NCBI GenBank assembly: GCA_023382655.1
Contig: JAHDWK010000007.1
Span: 218,028 to 282,027, forward strand
DNA: 64,000 nucleotides
Reading direction: 5' to 3'
DNA from: Anaerolineae bacterium
Lineage (GTDB): Bacteria; Chloroflexota; Anaerolineae; Promineifilales; Promineifilaceae
Positions 8,367 to 15,173 of this stretch are shown piece by piece. Position 1 is the stretch's first letter, and every line of letters starts with the position of its first letter. The notes under the pieces are model-generated. The model worked only from the letters and a program-made list of their open reading frames with translations. It made no database searches and was not told where the DNA came from. The position numbers were made by a program, and so were the translations under genes.

Positions 8367-9194
8367 ATGCCACGTAAAAGAAGATTCAGTCCAACCCAAA
8401 TCATCATCGCCCTGGTCTTGGTAGCTATTTCGCTGATCACCTACTTTGCTTCGAGCGAATTTAACCCGATAACCGAAGAAACTCAGCAGGTAGCCTTAAC
8501 ATCGGCTCAAGAAATAGCCATGGGTTTGCAGGCGGCGCCGGAGATGGCCCAGGCATATGGCGGCTTGCACCGTGACCAGGCGGCGCAGGTTTACCTGGAT
8601 AAGATTTGCCGCCGGCTGGTGGAAAACAGCGAAGTCAACACCACAGATTGGCCTTTTGAATGCCACTTGCTGGCTGACCCGGAGACGATCAATGCGTTTG
8701 CCCTGCCGGGTGGGCAACTGTTTATTACGGCCGCGCTCTTCAACCAACTGGAAACAGAAGGGCAAGTGGCCGGGGTGATGGCGCATGAGATTGTGCATGT
8801 GGTGGCCCGCCATGCGGCCGAACAAATAGCCGACCAACAATTGACGCAAGGGTTAACCGGCGCGGCCGTCATTGCCGCGTATAACCCAGACGATCCCAAC
8901 GGCGGCCTGGCTACGGGGCAAATGGCGGCATTGATTGGGGCGTTGGTGAATTTACGGTACGGTCGTGACGACGAACTGCAATCCGACCGTCTGGGGGTGC
9001 AATTTATGTCTGAGGCCGGTTATGATCCCCGCGCGATGGTACGGGTGATGGAAATCTTAGAAGCCGCCGGAGACGGTCAGTCCCAGCCGGAATTTTTTAG
9101 CACCCATCCCAACCCGGATAACCGTATTGCGCGTATTTTGGAAGCGATAGATGCCCAATTCCCCAATGGCGTCCCGGAGGGGCTGACGCCGTAG
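8367..9194 (+). CDS. M48 family zinc metalloprotease, membrane-anchored
   Basis: 275 residues. One N-terminal hydrophobic helix (about 10-28) anchors or exports it. The M48 core carries the zinc site HEIVH at residues 140-144 (within AHEIVHVVARHAAEQ) and the third ligand Glu203 in DDELQSDRLGVQFM, followed by the FSTHPNPDNRI motif typical of BepA/YfgC-like enzymes. Length fits the single-domain type without TPR repeats. It probably degrades or refolds damaged envelope proteins. GGTGGAG provides the ribosome site. It sits downstream of the stress and AI-2E genes, which supports an envelope quality-control role. Confidence 0.88.
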   Translation: MPRKRRFSPTQIIIALVLVAISLITYFASSEFNPITEETQQVALTSAQEIAMGLQAAPEMAQAYGGLHRDQAAQVYLDKICRRLVENSEVNTTDWPFECHLLADPETINAFALPGGQLFITAALFNQLETEGQVAGVMAHEIVHVVARHAAEQIADQQLTQGLTGAAVIAAYNPDDPNGGLATGQMAALIGALVNLRYGRDDELQSDRLGVQFMSEAGYDPRAMVRVMEILEAAGDGQSQPEFFSTHPNPDNRIARILEAIDAQFPNGVPEGLTP

Positions 9195-9292
9195 GTAATG
9201 AGGTGGCCGGCAGTCGGTTGGCAGCCAACCGCGACACCGCGAGGTGATAAGCTGATATGGTGTTTGTAAAGGGGGTGCCCATACCCTCCAAT

Positions 9293-9313
9293 CTGCCTTC
9301 GGCAGTATTGTTT
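9293..9313 (+). terminator. Possible terminator after the M48 protease gene
   Basis: CTGCC and GGCAG pair around TTC and are followed by the T-rich TATTGTTT. The stem is only five base pairs, so this is weak. The preceding intergenic bases also hold a short perfect hairpin (CGGTTGGC / GCCAACCG). Confidence 0.3.
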
Positions 9314-9333
9314 AGCTGCTAAAAAGAGACGTA

Positions 9334-10476
9334 TTGTATAAAAAGGCGAGAGTTTTGGACAAAAATTTTCAGTTGGATGCACTCGATGGTCTGAGAGGTA
9401 TGGCTCTATTGCTTGTCTTTTTAAGCCATACGAGTAATAGGGGGGGCTATCTATTTCCAGGTGCAGATTTCGCAGGTGTTGGGAAAAGCGGCGTCTTTTT
9501 ATTTTTTATTTTGAGTTCTTTTTTGCTTACCTATCCCTTCATTAAAAACGGAGAGGAAGCCATGAGCAAAGATTTTCTTTTGAATTATGCCTTTCGTCGT
9601 TTTTTTCGAGTTTACCCACTTTATTTTCTTTACATTCTCCTGGCTCTTGTGAGCAGTTTAGTTGTATGGAAATTGATAAATACAGATTCTCCTGTTGGTA
9701 TACCCTTTGTTTTATCACCCAGCGAATTTGTTCAGCACCTATTATTACAGCAGGGCAAGGGTGTTACATGGAGTATCCTGGTTGAGCTTCGATTTTATTT
9801 TGTTCTCCCGATATTAGCATTGACGTATTCTATTTTGTTAAAAAACAAGTTGCTGCCATCCATTGGATTGACATTGGTATTAATTTTATTAAGTCAGCTC
9901 ATTTGGCCGCCATCGGCATCATTGGTAAATGATCCAAGATTAGGCCCCTATTTACCTCTATTCTTAATGGGGTCGTTATTAGCAGTTATCTATCATAATT
10001 GGCAAAAAAGCCCACTTGGCAGTGACAGGCAGAAAACTTTGATCATAGAAGCATCAGGTTTAGCCGCCATAGTCGCTCTACTACTCTTGATCCCCTCGAT
10101 TTTTTCTTATGTGTCTGGAGAAGAGGTTCCGGTTAATTATTACCACAAGGAATATATTCTTTTTGGATTTTTATGGTCGCTTGTTGTCTTTGCCTGTGTC
10201 GCGGGTCGTGGCGTACTACGAAAACTCTTTGAAAACCCCCTTCTACGGTATCTAGGGTTTATCAGCTTTAGCGCCTATCTTTTACATATCATCGTGTTGT
10301 ATGTCGTTTACGAAGCTGACATTGAAATTCCAATTAAGGGCTGGGTCACGGTGGGGGTAACAATTGCCCTGTCTCACCTCTCTTGGGTATTGATAGAAAA
10401 ACCGATATCCCGTATCAGGCTCCGCAAGAAAAGTATCGAGAATAGCATAACACTCACACCAACTCGGATTCTATAG
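9334..10476 (+). CDS. Acyltransferase family 3 (OafA/YrhL-like) integral membrane protein
   Basis: 380 residues with about ten membrane helices. The N-terminus has the family motif LDGLRGMALLLVFLSH, whose Arg and His are catalytic in OafA-type acyltransferases; later motifs include FRRFFRVYPLYFLYI and the ending LSHLSWVLIEKPISRIR. Such enzymes move acetyl or other acyl groups from the cytoplasm onto cell-surface glycans or lipids. No ATG precedes the conserved start; TTG at 9334 with AAAGAG upstream is the best choice. The DNA is visibly AT-richer than its neighbours and has T-rich codon usage, suggesting acquisition from elsewhere. It is flanked on the right by an 18-bp inverted repeat pair. 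Confidence 0.85.
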   Translation: MYKKARVLDKNFQLDALDGLRGMALLLVFLSHTSNRGGYLFPGADFAGVGKSGVFLFFILSSFLLTYPFIKNGEEAMSKDFLLNYAFRRFFRVYPLYFLYILLALVSSLVVWKLINTDSPVGIPFVLSPSEFVQHLLLQQGKGVTWSILVELRFYFVLPILALTYSILLKNKLLPSIGLTLVLILLSQLIWPPSASLVNDPRLGPYLPLFLMGSLLAVIYHNWQKSPLGSDRQKTLIIEASGLAAIVALLLLIPSIFSYVSGEEVPVNYYHKEYILFGFLWSLVVFACVAGRGVLRKLFENPLLRYLGFISFSAYLLHIIVLYVVYEADIEIPIKGWVTVGVTIALSHLSWVLIEKPISRIRLRKKSIENSITLTPTRIL

Positions 10477-10485
10477 AGCTTCCGT

Positions 10486-10628
10486 CAGCAATTCGAAATA
10501 TGAATCAATCAGGTTCAGGTTCAAGTTGCACGAACATAAATCTGAGTAGCGAATCCCAATCCGGGAATATCCAGTAACGCATCAAAGCGCCAAGTATAAA
10601 CGCACCAAACTCATATTTCGAATTGCTG
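10486..10628. repeat. 143-bp segment bounded by 18-bp perfect inverted repeats
   Basis: CAGCAATTCGAAATATGA at 10486-10503 recurs as its exact reverse complement at 10611-10628. The 107 bases between show no gene on the plus strand. The minus strand has a reading frame ending PDWDSLLRFMFVQLEPEPD, which could be the remnant of a C-terminus, but most of that frame runs through the T-box. It looks like a small inverted-repeat element or excision scar next to the AT-rich acyltransferase. Confidence 0.45.
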
Positions 10629-10810
10629 CAGAAAACGAAACCACTTTGACGGCCGTACCCCCCCTTGTTATACTTTCGCCGCAACTGAACAAACAAAAAT
10701 AGTGAGTGGGAGTAGTAGGCAGCGCCCCTTGAGAGAGCTGGTATCGTGGCTGAAAATACTGGTAGGAAACAAGCGTCGCCCAAGTCGCCCATGAATTGCT
10801 TGCGTGAACG

Positions 10811-10863
10811 TTCGTAGTAGGCGATTTATCGCCGTAAACGGCACTGAAGTGCCTGCTACAAAC
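10811..10863. repeat. Two-hairpin dispersed element, copy A (inside the T-box leader)
   Basis: The ends GTAGTAGGC and GCCTGCTAC are inverted (one mismatch). Inside are two hairpins, GCGAT-TT-ATCGC and GGCACT-GA-AGTGCC, so the folded form is a three-way junction. Copy B is at 39010-39063. The compensating small changes between copies suggest a structured mobile repeat. Confidence 0.8.
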
Positions 10864-10905
10864 AAATAGCCTGAGCCGGGTCAGCCCGTTACAGCCTGAA
10901 GAGTG

Positions 10906-10938
10906 TTGGTAATCAGGTGCGACGCACCTGATTACCAA
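10906..10938. repeat. 33-bp perfect palindrome just upstream of the T-box sequence
   Basis: Sixteen-base arms (starting TTGGTAATCAGGTGCG) pair perfectly around a single A. It lies between the GAGTG element and the AAACAAGG that leads into the T-box motif. It has the same size and architecture as the palindrome at 327-359. Confidence 0.75.
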
Positions 10939-10999
10939 AAACAAGGTGGTACCGCGTGAGATGGCTCTCGTCCTTGAGTGGATGGGGGCTTTTTTGTTT

Positions 11000-11032
11000 G
11001 TAATTGGGTGATTACCCAATTACTCAATTACC
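11000..11032. repeat. Heptamer repeat, GTAATTG family
   Basis: Seven-base units GTAATTG, GGTGATT, ACCCAAT, TACTCAA form an inverted array between the T-box terminator and the valS ribosome site. Relatives lie at 30820-30850 and near 56065-56092. Confidence 0.55.
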
Positions 11033-11046
11033 AAAGGGATTTTCAT

Positions 11047-13746
11047 ATGACCCAAATGCCTAAAGCCTACGATTTTCAGCAGACCGAGGAGCGGTTGTAT
11101 CAATGGTGGGAGGCCAACGGCTGGTTCAAGCCGGAATGTCGCCCGGCCGATGCCAAGCCGTTTACCATTTCCATCCCCCCGCCCAACGTCACCGGCGAAC
11201 TGCACATGGGACACGCCATGTTTGTGGCGTTGGAAGACCTGATGATTCGCCGCGCCCGGATGCAAGGGCGGGCGGCGCTGTGGGTGCCTGGCGCAGACCA
11301 TGCCGGCATTGCCACGCAGTTGCAGGTGGAAAAATTGCTGCGCAACGAAGGCACATCCCGCGAAGCGATCGGCCGTGAAGAATTTCTGCGCCGCACCTGG
11401 GAATGGAAGGCGAAGTATGGTGGGCACATCGTTAAACAACTGCGCCGCCTGGGGGCGTCTTGCGATTGGGAGCGGGAACGGTTTACGCTGGACGAAGGGC
11501 TGAGCGAGGCGGTGAAAGAGGCGTTTATCCGGCTGTATCGCATGGGTCTCATTTACCGCGCCGAATATCTGGTGAACTGGTCGCCGGGGTTACAAACGGC
11601 CGTGTCTGACCTGGAAGTGGAATACGCCGAAGAACAGGGCTACCTGTACCACTTCAAATACCCGGTGCAAGGGGGCGGCTTCATCCCCGTGGCCACGACG
11701 CGCCCAGAGACGATATTGGGGGACACGGCCGTAGCCGTCCACCCCGCCGACGAACGTTACCAACAGGTCATCGGCGGCACGGCGCTCGTACCCATGCTCA
11801 ACCGGGCCATCCCCATCATCGCCGACGAATACGTAGACATGGCCTTTGGCACGGGCGCACTCAAAATCACCCCCGGCCACGACCCTAACGACTTTGAAAT
11901 TGGGCAGCGCCATCACCTGACCGTGCTAAACGTGATGAACAAAGACGCCACCATGAATGCCAACGCCGGGCCATATGCCGGGCTGGATCGCTTCGACTGC
12001 CGCAAAAAATTGTGGGCCGACATGGAAGCGGCCGACCTGACCATTATGACCGCGCCCCACACCCTGAACGTGCCCCGCAGCCAGCGCGGCGGCGAGGTGA
12101 TCGAGCCGTTGGTAAGCTGGCAGTGGTTTGTGAACGTGGAACCAATGGCGAAAATGGGGTTGGATGCAGTGCATCACGGCCGTATCCGCATTGTGCCCGA
12201 ACGCTTCGTCAAAGTATGGGACAACTGGCTGGAAAACATCAAACCCTGGTGCATCAGCCGCCAGTTGTGGTGGGGCCACCGCATCCCCGCCTGGTACGTG
12301 GATGGCGACCCGGACAAAGTCATCGTGGCCCACGATGAAACGGCCGCCGCCACCTTAGCGCGGGAAAAATACGGCGAATACCAATCACTGGAACAAGACC
12401 CAGATGTGCTGGACACCTGGTTTAGCAGCGGCCTCTGGCCCTTTTCCACACTCGGTTGGCCGGAGCAGACGGCCGATTTGCACCGTTTCTACCCCACCGA
12501 TGTGATGGAAACCGGCTACGACATCCTCTTTTTCTGGGTGGCGCGCATGGTCATGCAAGGATTGTTATTCACTAACAACATCCCCTTCCACACGGTCTAT
12601 TTGCATGGGCTGGTGCGGGATGAACACGGCCGTAAAATGTCCAAAACCCTCAACAACGTCACCGACCCCCTGGATGTGATGGGCGAATACGGCACCGACG
12701 CGCTGCGTTTCACCCTGCTCACCAGCGGCTCCCCCGGCAACGATTTGAACCTGTCACTGGATAAAGTGGCTTCCAACCGCAATTTTGCCAACAAAATCTG
12801 GAACACCGCCCGTTTCCTTACCGCCAACCTGGACAAAGCCCACAAAGCGGACGCCACCGCCACGCCCGAATACACGGCCGCCGACCAATGGATACTCACC
12901 CGCCTCAGCGAAGTGACCGCCGACGCCAACCGGCTGATGGACAATTACCTCTATGGCGAAGCCGGGCGGCAGGTGTATGACTTCCTTTGGGGCGACTTTG
13001 CCGACTGGTATGTGGAACTGGCAAAAGTGCAACTGCGTGCCGGCGGCGCCCGCGCCTGGACGACGTTGGCCGTCGCCCGGCAGGTGTTGGATGACTGCCT
13101 GCGCCTGCTGCATCCCTACATCCCCTACGTCACTGAGGAGACGTGGCAGCAGCTCAAAGCGGCGTTCATGGCCGCCGATCTGGGCATTGCTCCCGCCGAG
13201 GGTTGGGCCGAGGCGCTCATCATCGCCGATTGGCCGCAGGCAGGGCCGCGCTACCCGGAAGCGCGCTACCAGGAAGCAGCGGCCAACTTTGAACAACTGC
13301 GGGAACTGGTGCGGGGCATCCGCGCCGCTCGTTCGGATAATGACGTAGAGCCGGGGAAATGGGTCACGGCCGTCATCAGCGCCGGCCCACACACCCCCTT
13401 CCTGCGCAGCCAACAGCCCATTCTCTGTTTCCTGGCGCGGCTGGACGAAACCACCCTGGTCATTACCGAAGACACACCCGCCCCCGACCAGGCTATCACC
13501 CTCGCCCAGGGCGACATCACCGCCTACTTGCCGCTCGCCGGACTGGTTAATCTGGACAAAGAACGGGAGCGGCTGCAAAGGGAACTGGCCGAATTAGACA
13601 CACAAATTGCCCGTATCAACACTATGTTGAATGGCTCGTTCGCGCAAAAAGCGCCAACGGCCGTGGTGCAAAAAGAGCGCGACAAACTGGCCCAACTGCA
13701 AGCCAGCCACACCGAACTCAGCCAACGGTTGACTTCTTTGACTTAG
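11047..13746 (+). CDS. valS: Valyl-tRNA synthetase
   Basis: 899 residues, a normal length for bacterial ValRS. Class I signatures are clear: PPPNVTGELHMGHAM (HIGH-type motif, about residues 40-54) and GRKMSKTLNN (KMSKS-type, about 527-536). The editing domain lies between them, with VATTRPETILGDTAVAVHP. The C-terminal arm is a coiled coil (NLDKERERLQRELAELDTQI). The enzyme charges tRNA-Val in the cytoplasm. The open frame extends upstream to 10978 but would then start inside the T-box terminator; the ATG at 11047, preceded by AAAGGG, is the sensible start. Expression should be controlled by the T-box. Confidence 0.97.
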   Translation: MTQMPKAYDFQQTEERLYQWWEANGWFKPECRPADAKPFTISIPPPNVTGELHMGHAMFVALEDLMIRRARMQGRAALWVPGADHAGIATQLQVEKLLRNEGTSREAIGREEFLRRTWEWKAKYGGHIVKQLRRLGASCDWERERFTLDEGLSEAVKEAFIRLYRMGLIYRAEYLVNWSPGLQTAVSDLEVEYAEEQGYLYHFKYPVQGGGFIPVATTRPETILGDTAVAVHPADERYQQVIGGTALVPMLNRAIPIIADEYVDMAFGTGALKITPGHDPNDFEIGQRHHLTVLNVMNKDATMNANAGPYAGLDRFDCRKKLWADMEAADLTIMTAPHTLNVPRSQRGGEVIEPLVSWQWFVNVEPMAKMGLDAVHHGRIRIVPERFVKVWDNWLENIKPWCISRQLWWGHRIPAWYVDGDPDKVIVAHDETAAATLAREKYGEYQSLEQDPDVLDTWFSSGLWPFSTLGWPEQTADLHRFYPTDVMETGYDILFFWVARMVMQGLLFTNNIPFHTVYLHGLVRDEHGRKMSKTLNNVTDPLDVMGEYGTDALRFTLLTSGSPGNDLNLSLDKVASNRNFANKIWNTARFLTANLDKAHKADATATPEYTAADQWILTRLSEVTADANRLMDNYLYGEAGRQVYDFLWGDFADWYVELAKVQLRAGGARAWTTLAVARQVLDDCLRLLHPYIPYVTEETWQQLKAAFMAADLGIAPAEGWAEALIIADWPQAGPRYPEARYQEAAANFEQLRELVRGIRAARSDNDVEPGKWVTAVISAGPHTPFLRSQQPILCFLARLDETTLVITEDTPAPDQAITLAQGDITAYLPLAGLVNLDKERERLQRELAELDTQIARINTMLNGSFAQKAPTAVVQKERDKLAQLQASHTELSQRLTSLT

Positions 13747-13772
13747 TTCACCGAGCTAGCTAAGATACGATT

Positions 13773-14003
13773 ATGACACAAGTTACCATTCACGAAGCTA
13801 AAACAAATCTATCCCGGCTCATCCAGCAGGCGTTGGCAGGAGAGGAAATTGTTATTGCCAGGGGCAAACAACCACTGGTAAGACTGGTAGCCTTACCGGA
13901 AGCACAGACAGCGCGACGAATTGGGAATGCCAAAGGTGTACTTCTGTATATGGCTGATGATTTTGATGCGCCACTTGATGATTTTCAGGAATACATGACA
14001 TGA
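13773..14003 (+). CDS. Phd/YefM-type antitoxin
   Basis: 76 residues. The N-terminal half is the Phd/YefM DNA-binding fold with its usual start (VTIHEAKTNLSRLIQQALAGEEIVIARGKQPLVRL). The C-terminal acidic tail (YMADDFDAPLDDFQEYM) is the expected toxin-wrapping segment of antitoxins paired with PIN-domain toxins. It overlaps the toxin gene by four bases (ATGA), typical of toxin-antitoxin operons. The antitoxin is intact, whereas its toxin is frameshifted. It should bind the operon promoter and repress it. Confidence 0.88.
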   Translation: MTQVTIHEAKTNLSRLIQQALAGEEIVIARGKQPLVRLVALPEAQTARRIGNAKGVLLYMADDFDAPLDDFQEYMT

Positions 14004-14382
14004 AGTTACTGTTGGATACACATACCTTTCTTTGGAGCATAACGAATGGTAATTTAAGTGAATCGGCGCGAACAGCATTTTTGGACAGAGAAAACACACT
14101 GTTTCTCAGTGCGGCCAGTTATTGGGAAATTTGCATCAAAATTAGCGTTGGCAAAATAGCATTGGCCGCTAATTGGTCTCAAGTTTTTGAAGAGGAAATC
14201 ACCGCAAACGGGATCCAATGGCTCCAAATTGAAAAAGAACATAGCCGTAAAGTAATTGACTCCCGTTTATCCATCGTGATCCATTTGACCGCCTGTTAAT
14301 CGCTCAGGCTCTTTGTGAAGATATGACCATACTGACAGCAGATGACCATATCCAGGCATATGCGGTCAGCACGTTGTGGTAA
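14000..14382 (+). pseudogene. VapC-like PIN-domain toxin, frameshifted
   Basis: The first frame gives 99 residues starting MKLLLDTHTFLW, with the PIN Asp at position 6 and the conserved SAASYWEICIKISVGK, but it stops at 14299. One base off, from 14263, the rest of the family continues without interruption: PFIHRDPFDRLLIAQAL...ILTADDHIQAY...TLW, ending at 14382. Restoring one base in the CCC run near 14262 would give a complete toxin of about 127 residues carrying the second acidic cluster (RDPFDR, TADD). PIN toxins are magnesium-dependent RNases. As it stands the toxin lacks half its active site. A sequencing error is possible. Confidence 0.85.
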
Positions 14383-14416
14383 ACATTCTTCCCCGTTGCT
14401 TACTGCCCCATTTATA

Positions 14417-15130
14417 ATGCCCTCTGAGATTCTCGTGGTCGTCGCGGTTTTTCTGGCTGTGCTGGTGCAGGCAGCTACCGGGTTTGGGTTGGCTCTGGTA
14501 TCCATGCCGCTGCTCACGGCCGTCATTGGCCTGCCTACTGCCGCGCCCCTGATGGCTGTCATCGGCCTGGGAGTAGAATTGGTGCTGCTGGTGCGTTTCC
14601 GGGAGGCGGTAAACCTGCGCACAGTGCGCGGGTTGGTCATCCCGGCGCTGGTAGGAACGCCGGTTGGTCTGTATTTGCTGCGGGTGATTGACCCGGCAGT
14701 GGGAGCACGGGTCTTGGGGCTGATCGTGGCCGGGTATGCCCTCTATGCGCTGGTTTCGCCTTATTTGCCCCAATTGACTCATCCACGTTGGGCCTGGGGA
14801 TTTGGCTTTGCTGCCGGAGTCATTGGCGGACTCTACAACACCAGCGGGCCACCGGTCATCATTTACGGCAGTTGCCGCCGCTGGCCGCCGGCCGAATTCA
14901 AAGGTAATCTCCAGGGCTTTTTCCTGCCTACCGGCCTGTTGGTGCTGGTCGGGCATGTGTGGGCCGGAAATATGACCCAGGCGGTGTGGTACAATGTGGC
15001 AATTGCCCTCCCGGCCATTGTGGTGGGGCTGGTAATGGGGGTAGCGTTGGACGGCCGTTTGCCCGCCGTTGCCTTTCGCAAAATGGTGTTAATCCTTCTC
15101 CTTATCATCGGCCTGCGCCTGCTCTTTTGA
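14417..15130 (+). CDS. TauE/SafE family sulfite/organosulfonate exporter-like membrane protein
   Basis: 237 residues with about eight membrane helices in two repeats. The first, FLAVLVQAATGFGLALVSMPLL, carries the family A-x-G-F-G motif; the second, GFAAGVIGGLYNTSGPPVIIY, is the matching repeat with the conserved N-T-x-G-P-P. The family exports small organic or sulfur-containing anions; the substrate is unknown. The open frame reaches back over the toxin gene, but the ATG at 14417 starts just before the first helix. No ribosome site is evident. Confidence 0.85.
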   Translation: MPSEILVVVAVFLAVLVQAATGFGLALVSMPLLTAVIGLPTAAPLMAVIGLGVELVLLVRFREAVNLRTVRGLVIPALVGTPVGLYLLRVIDPAVGARVLGLIVAGYALYALVSPYLPQLTHPRWAWGFGFAAGVIGGLYNTSGPPVIIYGSCRRWPPAEFKGNLQGFFLPTGLLVLVGHVWAGNMTQAVWYNVAIALPAIVVGLVMGVALDGRLPAVAFRKMVLILLLIIGLRLLF

Positions 15131-15173
15131 GGATCGCTTGCTTGGCGGCGGGAGCGACCATGAGGCACAAACC

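Larger units (their letters stand above)
10700..10996 (+). promoter_or_regulatory. T-box leader of valS (valine tRNA-sensing riboswitch)
   Basis: The conserved T-box sequence AAGGTGGTACCGCG is present at 10943-10956, and is followed by a terminator stem (GCTCTCGTCC, 10964-10973, with GGATGGGGGC, 10980-10989) and a T run (10990-10995). Upstream, Stem I is recognisable: the AGTA of the specifier-loop E motif (10711-10714), the pairing of GGCAGCGC with GCGTCGCC, the AGAGAG element (10732-10737), the distal loop GGCTGAAA (10748-10755), and a specifier GTC (10784-10786), a valine codon in the right place. Uncharged tRNA-Val should stabilise the antiterminator and let valS be transcribed. The leader is longer than usual because two palindromic elements lie between Stem I and the antiterminator. 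Confidence 0.9.

Noticed and set aside
9195..9333. Search for a tRNA gene in the gap before the acyltransferase
   Set aside because: Only short hairpins were found; no cloverleaf with the conserved TTCGA arm or CCA end.
10505..10792. Minus-strand frame of 95 codons running through the T-box
   Set aside because: Most of it is antisense to the structured T-box Stem I. Only its last 36 residues look protein-like, too little to call a gene.
10978..11046. N-terminal extension of valS by 23 residues
   Set aside because: It would begin inside the T-box terminator stem, so translation could not be independent of the riboswitch; ATG at 11047 matches the family.
12754..13578. Long open frame on the minus strand inside valS (274 codons)
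   Set aside because: It is antisense to a complete valS, has no recognisable domain or ribosome site, and is a by-product of GC-rich codon use.
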